A DNA stretch of 64,000 nt, taken from positions 2,102,501-2,166,500 of the forward strand of contig JBBDHG010000127.1 in the NCBI GenBank assembly GCA_037951165.1, read 5' to 3'. This document shows positions 52,854 through 63,299 of the stretch, piece by piece (position 1 is the stretch's first letter; every line of letters starts with the position of its first letter). Made by a program: the position numbers and the translations under genes. The notes under the pieces were generated by a model that searched no databases, was not told the DNA's origin, and saw only the letters and a program-made list of their open reading frames with translations. The DNA comes from Lophius americanus. Lineage: Eukaryota > Chordata > Actinopteri > Lophiiformes > Lophiidae.

Positions 52854-55554
52854 CACAGATGTTGTGCGAGCCACCATCATTTCTCTAAGCAGATTTGAAA
52901 AATAGCCCACTGATCTTTGGTTGCTATGGAGGCTAACAGTGTAATGTGATGCATGTGTTTGACTCACTGCTGTCACTTTGTATTAATTTTTATGCAACTG
53001 GTGAAGAGTCCATTACACCCTGATGAATTATAGATAAGAATTAAATTAGAAATAAAAGCCCTTGATAGCATACATAAAGCATTTACTTTTAATCCATCGG
53101 TGACAAAAACAAACTCACACGAGAGGCATTTGGAAATATAAACTGGTATTTGTTTTTTCTTTGCTGTGTTAAGTATTCAATAAATCAATAGTAAAATATA
53201 AGTGTAACTTTTAGAATACACGTATGAGTGTACTGTAAATAAAGCAGGTAGGAAATGCACAAAACATTAAAGTCTATGAATTTTGCATACTTTGGGCTCA
53301 CATGAAGATGATGAAAATTAGTTGTTGCTCACTGGAAGGATACTGATGCAATTAATTAAGCACTTAGTGAACATCAGTAAGGCATGTCTCAGAATATTGC
53401 ATGGTCCCCTGCTCTACAAGTACATCAAAAATGATTAGAGAGATGATCTGAACCTTATGGCTGTGGTTTTGAAGATTCCTGATTGAACTCTAACATCGTG
53501 CTAAATCATCCTCAGATCTTTCAAAGTCCAATTTTTTTTTTGCTTTTAGAAACATTAAGCAAACTTTTTGTCTTCAACACACATAGTAGTCTTCAATTTT
53601 TATTGTTGCACTCAGATGGGCATTCTCTCTTGTCCTACAGAATGCCTGGTAGCCTCGTTTGAAGTGAGCTTGGCTCTAGGAAACAACCTCCAGGTTTTGA
53701 CATCAAACCAAGAATCAAGCCCCCTAATGGGCACCCCACTGCGGGTTAGAATTAGCAAGTAAAACCCCCGCCAGCAGGCTTACTTCTCTAAATGCCCGAG
53801 CCTCTGAGGACAATAGTGAGGGTAAAAAGCATGTAAGGTAGAGAGGGTGAAATTGATGAAGGAAAGGGAACAGAGGTGAACTGGTAATAGAGAAAGGGAG
53901 GATAAAAGAGGGCAAAGGAGAGTTGTTTTTTAGAGGAAACCAGACGGTATTTCACATTGCAAACATCAATATACAAGAAGGAATACATGTACAAAACAGA
54001 ATGAGAAAGAGACACTGTGTGCGTGTGTTTGAACACATGACAGGAAAACAAGATGGTGTGCCCATGCTTGTATGCTTTTATTCTTGCGTGTAAGTGTGTG
54101 ACGGACTTAAAATGAGACAAAGAGCCTCTGTAGACAAACAGTCAGCGCCAGCAGCAAGCTCAGAGCTCACAGGGTAATGTATACTCACTCCATGCTATAC
54201 CAGAGAGAATGTGACACTAGTCAATCCTATTCTGACAGGGCAGTTGAGATAATAGCAGGCTTTGATTCTCAGCAATAACTCCTGCCAATCAAAATGAACG
54301 GCAGTTTGATTGCAGACAACCACACGTTTATGAGTCACAGCAGCATATAGCACATACGCTCCAGCATTGCTACTATAACTGGATGAAAAATCTTCTATTT
54401 TCAAATCGTTGTTGTGCTTAGTTTTGTAATTGTAGAGGAAAAACAAGAGGTCGATAGAAGGTAAGACAGATGTGGAGCATTTACAGATCATCTGCACCAT
54501 AATAATGTCTTCTGGGGAAAAGGGTGGGGGTGTGGGATGAATGTGCGAACAATTTGGCCCATTTCTTTTTTTTTCGCTGCCAGGGGTCAGTGGCTGGTTT
54601 TGCGTGTGTTTGGGCAATCTGGTTCATGCATCATATACTGTGTATGCAGGGGACATGAAGTATGAACCCAAGGCCAGGAGAAGAAATGTTTTCAGGTGGA
54701 ATAAAAGCATCAATGCAATGGTAGAAAGGTCAGATGTAAACTTGTATCAGACTAGTGGTGATCACCTTGTGCTGCAGATCTCTGAGGTATTGAGCAGGCA
54801 CGCTCTAATGGCTTTGATATATGGACTACAGGACTCCCTGAAGAGGTCAATACCATAGCACTTTGTCTCTATGAGCAACGACCCTCTCAAGCTCCATTTA
54901 GAAGCTTTATATCTGAAGGAAATAGGCTGGAAAGGCCTTAGGCAGGGCATATGAAAAATAATTAATATGAATGGAGTATTTTCTAATCACTTCTTCTATG
55001 TTCTAATCATTTTCCCAGTTGATCATTAGCTATGGTGATACACAGACGCTATAAGTACAACATTTCGGTGTGGTTGAGTAGAACATGAGAATGAGCAGAA
55101 GGAGCTGATTTATTATAACTGCACATGTAAGGGCTTTCAAACTCTGAATGCTGGGGAATCTTACAATTCGGGGAAGAGTACTAAATAGGGGTGACAGACA
55201 TCGGCCTCAGCTACAAATTTGTTGATTTATACAAATATTGTCTATTGCTTGTAAAGGAGAGACGAAGTAGCTCGGTGAACTTGCTTGAGAATACAGAACC
55301 CACGAGTGTCAGAGCAGAGAGCTATGCCTGATTCTGGGCAATTTTTCTTGAAACTCATCCTGACATAATGGCCACCATAGTGGTCCCTTCTGAGTGTATT
55401 GATTTGGAGCTAACCTTTAGTGTGAAATTTAAAAGGAGCCAAATGCTGTTTATGAATGTCTGCTGTAATTGGAATGAGCAGATGTTGCAATATTATTCCT
55501 CCGTGTTCAATAACTGACTTCTTGTGCTATTTCTTTTCTCTACACTGTTCAATC
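52854..55554. other. intronic DNA upstream of the start-codon exon
   Basis: No exon recognised. The longest open frame (minus, 54195-54617) matches nothing and is taken as chance. Confidence 0.5.
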
Positions 55555-55622
55555 CCTCTTTCCCCCTCCCTCCCTCCCTCCCTCCCTCCGTCTCTCCCAC
55601 TCCCTATCTTTCTCACCTCCAG
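55555..55622 (+). other. polypyrimidine tract and 3' splice site
   Basis: A nearly pure pyrimidine run containing a CCCT tandem repeat leads into CTTTCTCACCTCCAG. Over the last 60 bases purines are rare, which is the pattern of a very strong vertebrate acceptor. It shows that the exon carrying the tenm1 start codon is an internal exon of the transcript. Confidence 0.8.
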
Positions 55623-55677
55623 AGTCTATACCTTGTGCTGTGACTGTGCTCAGTGACTAAATAGAGCCCTACAAGCC
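55623..55677 (+). other. tenm1: 5' UTR part of the tenm1 start-codon exon
   Basis: Fifty-five bases lie between the predicted acceptor (CACCTCCAG ending at 55622) and the ATG at 55678. All three frames contain a stop before the ATG or reach one, including TGA at 55654 in the main frame and TAA at 55658. No other ATG occurs in this piece. The strong acceptor just upstream implies at least one further upstream non-coding exon. An acceptor two bases later, at 55624, is also possible because the sequence reads CAGAG. Confidence 0.75.
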
Positions 55678-55894
55678 ATGGAGGAGATGGACAGTAAGCC
55701 CTACCAACCATTGTCAAAGGGACGCCATGAAATGGAGATGGCCTACACCAGCTCGTCTGATGAGAGTGAGGATGGACGTACCCACCACCGCTCTTACACC
55801 TCACGTGAAACCCTGCCTGACTACACGCACGAGCTACGCCTCACCCTCAATTCCCACCGTGAAAGACAGAGCAACTATAACCAACCCCAGCCAG
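55678..55894 (+). CDS. tenm1: teneurin-1, first coding exon (N-terminal cytoplasmic domain)
   Basis: This exon codes for the first 72 residues plus one base of a teneurin, a type II membrane adhesion protein of neurons that binds latrophilins and other teneurins. The protein opens MEEMDSKPYQPLSKG and continues with AYTSSSDESEDGR and SYTSRETL. These blocks match my recollection of vertebrate TENM1 (MEQTDCKPYQPLPK, AYTSSSDESEDGR, RETL) better than TENM2, 3 or 4, which start MDVKERRPY or similar. The start is well supported: an in-frame TGA lies upstream at 55654, the context is GCCATGG, and the homology begins exactly at this ATG. The exon ends CCAG/GTACCA at 55894 in phase 1, and the one leftover G joins AC of the exon at 58920 to give Asp. 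Here the segment that in mammals and birds carries a basic RKRK cluster reads SHRERQSN instead. Family certain, paralogue very likely. Confidence 0.95.
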
Positions 55895-56005
55895 GTACCA
55901 TGTTCCAAGCTGAATGTATTTACCTGAAAATATTAGTATATACAAAAGCTGCATACATACAGATGGATATCATTCCACATATGGTGGACAGATACTCATG
56001 CAGGC

Positions 56006-56007
56006 AG

Positions 56008-56047
<40 letters not shown>

Positions 56048-56083
56048 GCACACACACACACACACACGGAAGCACACACAAAC
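56006..56083. repeat. (CA)n microsatellite in the first coding intron
   Basis: CA tract with AA and CG interruptions, starting 112 bases after the donor of the start-codon exon. Confidence 0.95.
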
Positions 56084-57653
56084 ACTGATGTTTTTAAAAG
56101 GACCTGTGTGAATTACTTATTACAGTCCACAATGAGCCAAACGGTCGGAGGCAACCAATTACCTCTTCTCTATGGAGGTGATATTTCTCTCCCACAGCTA
56201 AAGTAGGTCAACCCCAAACCTCTCTGGCCTCACCTGGGGTGAAATCACCACATTACTTACACACTCACAAATACAGACATGGGCACACAACGGCACTCAT
56301 TCAGACGTGCTGTGACACATACACACTGAAGAATTTTACCCTTACAGTGACAGGCGGAGAAATGGGCCTTTCGTCTTTCATGATGGATGGCCTTTATGCA
56401 GGTCATGTGTGGTGTTAAGAGAGAAGCTGAGCCTCATCAGGAGCCCACCGCTGCATCAGGTTCATAGTGATCAATGGATACTCTTTTCACCACTCCAGCC
56501 TCCTGCTACTCTGTAAATCCTACCTACCATTCTAACAAGCAACATTATCTATTTATAATGGTTACAACTCCTGACAAGCAGACTGCTTCAGGGATTTCAT
56601 GGTCTGAATGCCACGTTCTATGGATTGGATCATATTGTTACCGATGCAAAAGTCCCCCGATAGCCATTAGCTGTTGTAACGCAGCTCCGATGACTGCCAT
56701 AATAATATGGTGTCAAAAATCACATGTCTTTCTGAGCATTTTCTCATTCTTTATTTCTAAATCAACCAGCACCGCCTGCCGTCAGTGTGATATGGCAAGG
56801 TGCAAAAGACCCCCCAATGCAGCCTCTGAAAAGTCAATGGTAGTCGGCTTTGTGAAAAACATCTATTCATCTCTGGGCAGCACATTTATATATAGTATAC
56901 CCTTCCTAAGTAACCAAGTGTTAAGGAGGGACATTGCCTCCAGTGACATTATTAATGGATTACACTGCTCCTGACAAAGATCAGCCAATTTCTTTCCCCT
57001 CTAATTACCCTCCCATTTTCTTCATATTTTCCTTCATATTTTTAATGCCACCTTGTTGGCCTCTCCTCCTCTCTCCCCCTTCAGTCCTTCCGTTCCTGTC
57101 GTTTAGTTTTCCTCCGATCACGCATCCACTGTCTTTTTCATCCTATATCAACTCTCTTCAGCCCATAAGAGAGAGATACTAGTTTTTGTTGACCTGTCTG
57201 TTATCGCAACATAATTCAACATTTTGTTAACAAAACTAAAACTAAGTCCCAGTTCATATTTAAAAACTAATAGATATAGTATATATAAAAGTATAAAGTA
57301 CTAATAACGGGGATATCCTTTGAGTATGTACCCACTGTTTATTACCCAGTGCACTCCGGAAAATTGTACATGATGCAAAATGGCTCAGTAATAGTACAAG
57401 TGAGTGAGCGTGGAATGACTACGAATAATGACAGGGAACAGGCAGCTGATTAGAGGCTAGATTTGGCCTCTAATCGAATGATAGAAGTTATTCTCGTGTA
57501 GTGCATGTGTTTCTAAAGAAAATGTTTAGAGAATTTCATTTTACGGTCAGTCAATGATTGTTGCTATGGTCAAATAGCCTATTTAATCCTGAATTGCTCT
57601 CATGTTGCCAATTTTAGTAGTGTGTGGCTGTGACCAATCTTGCGGCAGTTTAA

Positions 57654-57884
57654 ATCCAGCAAAACAGAACCACAGTTGGTCCTGACCCTATCAAACAGGC
57701 ACAGCAGGACACACTGCTGGTCAATGGAGTGGTCAACAGGACTGTGGCTTTTAATGAAACACTGCGGTTCATGTTAAAAGGACCTGACCTAACACACATA
57801 TTAACTGCACTAAATGAGAAGGAGGAAGTGTTTTTCTCTCTCCTGACTTCGCAGCTAAGTCTATACGGTTCCAGGCTGCGGGAA
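57654..57884 (+). pseudogene. unrecognised protein-like frame, possible gene or retrocopy fragment
   Basis: Seventy-seven sense codons are open between the TAA at 57651 and the TAA at 57885, with no ATG near the start. The translation looks like ordinary soluble protein, for example GPDPIKQAQQDTLLVNG, VAFNETLRFMLKGPDL and THILTALNEKEEVFFSLL. It lacks the low complexity typical of chance frames here. A run of ten A residues lies about 105 bases after the stop (about 57990-57999), as a decayed retrocopy might leave. I do not recognise the protein. The opposite strand is also open over the same stretch, and composition rather than coding could explain part of this. Confidence 0.3.
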
Positions 57885-58439
57885 TAAGTGTATAGATTTC
57901 CATTTATTCCATCAGCTCCATCATTTCCACTTGTAGATTCTAAACAGAAAACTTGTGAGGAAGAAAATTTACTCAACTGTCTCTGCAGGAAAAAAAAAAG
58001 TAGGGCTCAATTGAATTGAATTGAATTGAGGTGTAACCGGAGAACTAACACAGTATATCTGATGTTCTCAGATACATGGCATTGAAGGTTGTCTAATACC
58101 TGAAAGCATCTGAGGCTCAATTTTACCCTCAGTCTGAGTCAATATTAATAAGGTTTGATCTTTATCTGATCTCTTCACCCTGCCAAGGAGAATATAGATG
58201 AGATCAGGGCTCTGTTTGAGCAGCGGTTCAATACTTCTCCAGTTTGATAACACACATCAGGCTGCCTGAACAGGATATAGCTTTCTTGCAAATGGTTAAG
58301 AAAAATCAAGGATGACATTTTGATGTAGGCTTCAATTTTTCTAACTTTCTAAATTCTTGTTCAAATAACAGCCTGTCTCCTTACATAAATTGAGTGGGGA
58401 TCGTTATTTGCCCTCTGAATGGCTGCATCCAACCAACAC

Positions 58440-58830
58440 CTGGTCAGCTTAGTTGATGAAGCAACTAGGCATATGCCGTTGTCCGTGACAGCATGGGTAT
58501 ATACCCCAAAAGCCTTATTTTCTAAATAGTTTTTGAGTTATTTCCAGAGAGCAGTGTGTGAAAATAAAGTAAAATATGATATAAACCAGATAGATCTCCT
58601 TGTGTCGATTCATATGCACAAAATTGGACTAAATCGGACCAACACTTAGGAAGTTGTGTCGGACAAAATTGTATTTGGGGAAAAAGCTCCCCCACCTGAG
58701 TAAAATATTAACTATTAGAGTAAAACATGATGTATACTAGACAGATCTCTTTGAGTTGATTCATATGCACCACCAAGCCATGGCAGCTGTGATGATGATT
58801 CTGCAATTTTGATGAATTTTCAGGGATTTC
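58440..58830 (+). repeat. dispersed repeat family, copy E, with internal tandem duplication
   Basis: Inside the tenm1 intron the family motifs appear as two units. The first is GTAAAATATGATATAAACCA with GATTCATATGCACAAAATTG, GGACTAAATCGGACC and AACACTTAGGAAGTTG (about 58570-58655). The second is GTAAAACATGATGTATACTA with GATTCATATGCACCACC (about 58720-58780). The end GGCAGCTGTGATGATGATTC agrees with the ends of copies A and D. Confidence 0.6.
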
Positions 58831-58919
58831 AGGGATTAAACACAAATACCAGTAATTGAGGCTACAGTTCTGGTGTCCATATGATTTCATTCAGTATTTC
58901 TCTCTTTCTCCTCCTGTAG

Positions 58920-59243
58920 ACTTAGAATTCTGTAAGGCTGGACAGATGAGGAGCCCAGATTACCACATCCAACAGCAGCAGCAGCATCAGCAGCAGCAGG
59001 AGGAGGACGATGAGGCACTCTGCTCCGGACCGGCTGCTCACGTCCACAGCCTTGGCTACTCCCTGGGCATGGGCTCGGACATAGACACAGAACCAGAGGT
59101 TGACCCCTCTCCAAATCACGGCCTGCAGCACATGTGGATGCGGGGTTTGAAGTCCGAGCAGAGCTCTTGCCTCACAAGTCGCGCCAACTCTGCCCTCTCT
59201 CTCACTGACACTGAGCATGACAGGAAGTCTGAGCCCGACAACG
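58920..59243 (+). CDS. tenm1: teneurin-1, second coding exon (N-terminal cytoplasmic domain)
   Basis: This 324-base exon continues the teneurin-N domain by 108 residues (about residues 73-180). The acceptor is CTCCTGTAG before 58920 and the donor is ACG/GTGAGTG after 59243. It enters and leaves in phase 1, so it joins the exon ending at 55894 without a frame break. Hallmarks in order are DLEFCKAG, a glutamine-rich run with one His followed by an acidic EEDDE stretch, LGYSLGMGSDIDTE, MWMRGLKSEQSSCLTSRANS, and ALSLTDTEHDRKSEPDN. The MGSD-DTE, RG-KSE-SSCL-SRANSALSLTDT and EH-RKS blocks are characteristic of teneurins, and KSEHSSCLSSRANSALSLTDT is the TENM1 form as I recall it. The glutamine run (CAG/CAA, about 58968-59001) is absent from the mammalian protein as I recall it. 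No transmembrane segment has been reached; the remaining exons lie outside the window. Confidence 0.96.
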
Positions 59244-61211
59244 GTGAGTGAAATATGCTCTATTTGTCTTTGCATAGCGATTTCAACATGGAAAATGACC
59301 GGGTTTAGCTTTCATGTAGGAAATTATATTGCTGCTTTCTTGATTAATTTGTGCTGCATTTCAATAGCAAGCACAGTTTGCTGATGTCAGGCTAGTTCAG
59401 TGTCTCTTGAAGTCTGACTGTTTATTAATTTGCATCCTCGTGGTTCAGTGTCATTTAGAGGAGCAAGATGAATATTCAAATCAACTAATATTAAGAAAAA
59501 CAAATTTTTAAGTGGCAGACTTGGGCAATTATATGATAGTGGTGCCAAAACCCGTTTTTTTGAACCGCTTATGCTGAAGTCCTTCTCCGTTTGAAAGTCC
59601 TCTGATGCCACTGAATATAGAAAATGTGCTACGGTTATCTAGTCTTAGAAGTGAGCATGCATCGGAGCTTAACGTGGGATTGGCTTGGGATGGAACCTGA
59701 AGAAAGTCCAGCAAAAGTCCAGCCTTGAAAAAAATTAAATATCCATCATAAGGTGAGGTAAGATTTGATTTAAGGCTTTTCTGGATTGTCAAAATGTTGC
59801 GTTGGATGACTACAATTCCTGACTGGCTGCCTGGGAGCAGCTGACAACCACCTCTTTGGGGGGGGGCAAATGTCTGCAAGGAAGGAGAAGTTGAGAAGTG
59901 GGGTTGAAAATATGGGGCCAACGAGAGAAGTGTCTGGGATGGTGCCAGCTATCTGTCTTGCGCTGCTGGGTTTGGCTCCTCACAGATGGAGAGTTAGTAA
60001 GAGTTGCACACAAAAAAGACAGAGCTCTCCAGCCCATCCCCAAGGGCATTGTCTGAGTATGTGTCACAAAAAAAGGTGGAACGCATTCAATGGCTCAGAA
60101 AAGGAAGGGTGACAGAAAAAGACCGAGCGGGAGAAGAGAATGGGAGAATAAGAGACACGGAGAGCAAAAAATGCTAATGAGAGAATAGAAATGGTAATGT
60201 AATGGTATAATTAGAATGAGAATGAAAGGGAACGAGGGGGTGAGGGTGAAACAGGTGAAGGAGAAGCTGGTTGCAATGAGTGTTAAACAAAAGGAGAGAC
60301 AGAGAACTTAAATAGCGGGGTGGGTTTTGGGGGCCTTATCAAGTGTGGAAGGGTTTGGGATCTGCTTGTTGATGTTTGAGTTGCACCTTGGGGTGCTATT
60401 TAATGATGGCTGGGTTTGGAGTCGGCCGTGTGCAAAATCACAAGATGGAAGAGGCGAGAGTGAGAGTCAGTGAGAGAGTGCTTGCAGCATTACACAGTAA
60501 TCAATTTGTGATGGCTGAGCATATGGACCAAAGTTATTACCATTTGAGATGAGGGACTCCATCTTTATCCAGGGTCAGAAGGAAAGCCGTGAAAGCGGGA
60601 GGCAGATGGGCATGCAACAGAGGATACAGAAATGAGGATGGATGAAGTCACAGAAGTGAGAGGAGAGGATTTAAATGTTCAAAGCATTTGGCTTTGCGAC
60701 TACAATGGACTTGGAAAGCTGGTTTATGAGCAGATTTCTAATGTCACATAAAGATCTGTACCATATCTCCAATGGCTGTCCAAACGTTGACACATCACTC
60801 TCAAGTTCATGTATTTCCCATTTTCTGAAGCGTCGCCCTACTTCCTTTCTTTTCTGTCCATCTCTCTCTGACACGTGGGCAGGTGAGTCCATGCATGACA
60901 TCCTCTAATAGGAAATGCATTATAGATGTCACATTTCCCTCCATCGCCACAACAAAGTGTCCCACGCCCCTCTGTTCCTAGTGATAGTGAAAGCTAGAGA
61001 TACTCGCAAAAAGATGTTGGCATAAAGAGGTTGAAATCAAATAGTTAACATTCCTGCCAAAATGAAAGAGCATTTAAAGTCGGCCCAACCTTGCACTCCC
61101 TTTGTCTTCAGAACTCACCCCCTCCCAAACCCATTAATGATGTTAGCTTCAAACTGGCAGGAATTCTTCTGTTCCTGGTCTGATTGAAGCTGACAAGTCA
61201 ATTTAGTCAGA

Positions 61212-61303
61212 GCGTGTGCGTGTGTGTGTGCGTGTGTGTCGCTGTGTGTACCTGCATATGTGTGTGTGCGTGTGTCTGTGTGAGTGTGTGTTTGTAAATG
61301 TGT
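61212..61303. repeat. (TG)n microsatellite
   Basis: TG tract with CG and CT interruptions; the His/Thr-rich frames over it are artefacts. Confidence 0.95.
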
Positions 61304-61689
61304 GGATCCGAGTGTGAGCAAAATAGAAGGAGGGAGTGACCGATCAAGAGTAAAGGAGGAAAAGATTCATGTTTGTGGGAGGTCACATTTAAGACGTGTG
61401 CCTTGATTCTCTTTCCCGTGTGTATATGTGGGTCTGAAGGTGGTGATGCAGGTTGCATGTCCGACTGTGACAACCCCTTTGAGGAAGGCTGTAGGCATTC
61501 TAAAGCACCAGTCAAACCTGCTGACAAACTCTGGGACACATCAACACTTTGAATGGACGACAGTCCACAGTTAGGAGGGAGGAGATTGGCAGCAGAAGGC
61601 AGCAGAAAGACAGAGTGCAGTTCAGCTAGAGTTTACCACTGACACACTCGCATGTAGAGTATGAGTAAGAAAGTGCTGAACGTGGTCTT

Positions 61690-62240
61690 TAGGTGGGTTT
61701 ATATGGACAGTCTAATTCTGGATTAGGAATTCCGAGATCTAAAGATAATTTGGAAAGGTTCTTTCCGAATTAGATTTAATTCCTTTTTAAATACTGCGTC
61801 TTCAATGCAGTACCGGTCTGCATCGGAGAGTGATTTATTCATTTTAACTTTGAAATATTTTAACATCTTTGGACGGTTAGATGGGCGAAAAGTCACTTCC
61901 GCGCACGTCCTCTTTGTCGTATTCTTCTTCTGGGCGCTTGTTGCCGGTCGGCACCGAGCTCATCGAAGCATTATCGCCACCTTATGAACGGGAGAGTGGA
62001 TCGTCTGTGCATGTGTGAAAGCGTTTCCGATTAGGTGGGTTGGTGTAAACACCAGGTCCGAAAAGATCACAAGTCATTTAAACAGGCAACCGAAATTGCA
62101 ATTCGGAAAGGTTTAATTCAGAAAGGAGAAAAGTATCCCATGTTATCCCACCTACTGTTGCTGAACAAAAAGCCTGTCTCCAATTCAGCCCTCCAGGTCT
62201 TTCCATTGGCTGTTGGATGATGAGGTCAGAGTTCTTCTTC
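61690..62240. repeat. degenerate MITE-like element
   Basis: It opens GGTGGGTTTATATGGACAG and contains TTCCGAATTAGATTTAATTC, CTTCCGCGCACGTCCTCTTT, TCTTCTTCTGGGCG and GCATTATCGCCACCTTATGA, then GGTGTAAACACCAGG and GAAATTGCAATTCGG. The mix of GTTTACATGGAC-like ends, ATTCGG-type repeats and the CATTATCGCCACC core recurs in short DNA elements of fish as I recall them. Exact termini and target duplication were not resolved. Confidence 0.5.
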
Positions 62241-63240
62241 TTATACCATCTCGATTCAACCATAAATTCAAATGGGATAGATTTTGAAGAATTTAAGATG
62301 ACCAGAAAAGATTTTCAGCTAGTTCTTGCTTAAGATACCACACAAGTGCAAATAAAGATTTCATACAGTGACTGTTAATTACATTACATTTATAATATGT
62401 GTGGGTCATATGTGGGGAAATGCTCACAACACATCACATTTATTTTGTGCCATGGGATGCCTATAAGATAGATGTGTCCTGTAGGCCTGCTGAATAATCC
62501 TGTTCTACAACATATTCAGAAAACCACTGCTTTATGAACCCTGGCCCACGCCAAAACTGTGGTAGAAACTCGTTATTTACTGCGATTTTTTTTTTTTTTT
62601 AGATCATTTTATGTTGTTAGATTAAATCCTTATTAGGGCTCGGGGGCTAATATTATGACCAACAGACCCAGAAAAAAAAGAAGCTTTTGCAACAAATGCT
62701 GCTGCTGTTGCTGCAAAGGTACAAGTGGAGATAAATGTTTGAAATTTTAATATATATATAAATATCACTCTCTTTTCTGTCCATTATATGTCTAACTAAG
62801 GGATAAATGGCTTATTAGAATATATGCTGTAGAAAACAAGAAAAAAAATAGTTAACTAATTGCATTTTTTTTAATCTGTACACAAAAATGGAATAATCGG
62901 ACATTTGCTGTTACTTTGTCACTAAAAGAAGCTATTGCACCAAATGTTGATCAGGATTAATGCTTTAAGAAAACTTGTAGCTTTTAAACTATAAAGAGGC
63001 TCAGGCTTGCTGGCTCTCTATACTTCCAGGCTTTATGCTATGCTAGGCTAGCTGTTTCTTGTCTCATATTTAATACACAGACAGTGACAGTGGTGATGGA
63101 AGAAGTAAAAAAAATAACATTTCTCCAATTTAGCTATTGATGTCATCAATGTGAAAAGTCTTCATTTGCAATTAAATTGATTTATTTGCAAAGTCAATTG
63201 CTGCATTAGAAGCTGCAGAAAACAGAAGAGGATGCCTGCG

Positions 63241-63299
63241 GAGCGAGAGAGAAAGAGAGAGAAAGAGAGAGAGATAGATAGAGAGAGAGAGAGAGAGAG
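63241..63299. repeat. (GA)n microsatellite
   Basis: GA tract with AA and TA interruptions, followed by a short AT run. Confidence 0.95.

Larger units (their letters stand above)
39331..55622 (+). other. candidate 5' UTR intron of tenm1
   Basis: The interval runs from the GTAAGCG donor to the pyrimidine-rich acceptor. I see no coding exon in it. It holds microsatellites, a TIR-type relic at 42.85 kb, a degenerate repeat block at 45.7-46.6 kb, a retrotransposon tail at 50.1 kb and a 67-bp palindrome at 52.8 kb, with apparently unique AT-rich DNA between. Stretches such as 41420-41900 have the even composition often seen in conserved non-coding elements, but conservation cannot be judged here. 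Confidence 0.45.
39312..55660 (+). other. predicted upstream ORF spanning the leader splice junction
   Basis: If the donor at 39331 is joined to the acceptor before 55623, the only ATG of the leader (39312) opens an 18-codon reading frame. Six codons and one base come from the first exon, and the rest from 55623 to the TAA at 55658-55660. The peptide would be MASHHRESIPCAVTVLSD. It ends 17 bases before the tenm1 ATG and does not overlap it, so it could reduce or tune initiation at the main start by requiring reinitiation. The coordinates span the whole intron. This depends on the inferred splice and has no other support. Confidence 0.35.
55895..58919 (+). other. tenm1: tenm1 intron between the two coding exons
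   Basis: This phase-1 intron of 3025 bases runs from GTACCATG to CTCCTGTAG. It contains a CA repeat about 110 bases after the donor (56006-56083), an unrecognised open frame of 167 codons at 56474-56974 judged to be chance or conserved non-coding, a protein-like orphan frame at 57654-57884, a short TTGAA tandem at about 58008-58028, and a tandemly duplicated copy of the dispersed repeat family at 58440-58830. Confidence 0.88.

Noticed and set aside
57650..57976. Minus-strand open frame of 109 codons opposite the orphan frame
   Set aside because: Ser/Thr/Cys-rich translation with no known match; the plus-strand reading is more protein-like, so only that one is reported.
58922..59275. Minus-strand open frame of 118 codons opposite the second tenm1 exon
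   Set aside because: Shadow of the plus-strand coding exon; its Leu run is the complement of the CAG tract.
62641..62730. Frame with six consecutive cysteines (TGC/TGT run)
   Set aside because: A GCT/TGC simple repeat, not a coding exon; no acceptor with a matching teneurin segment.
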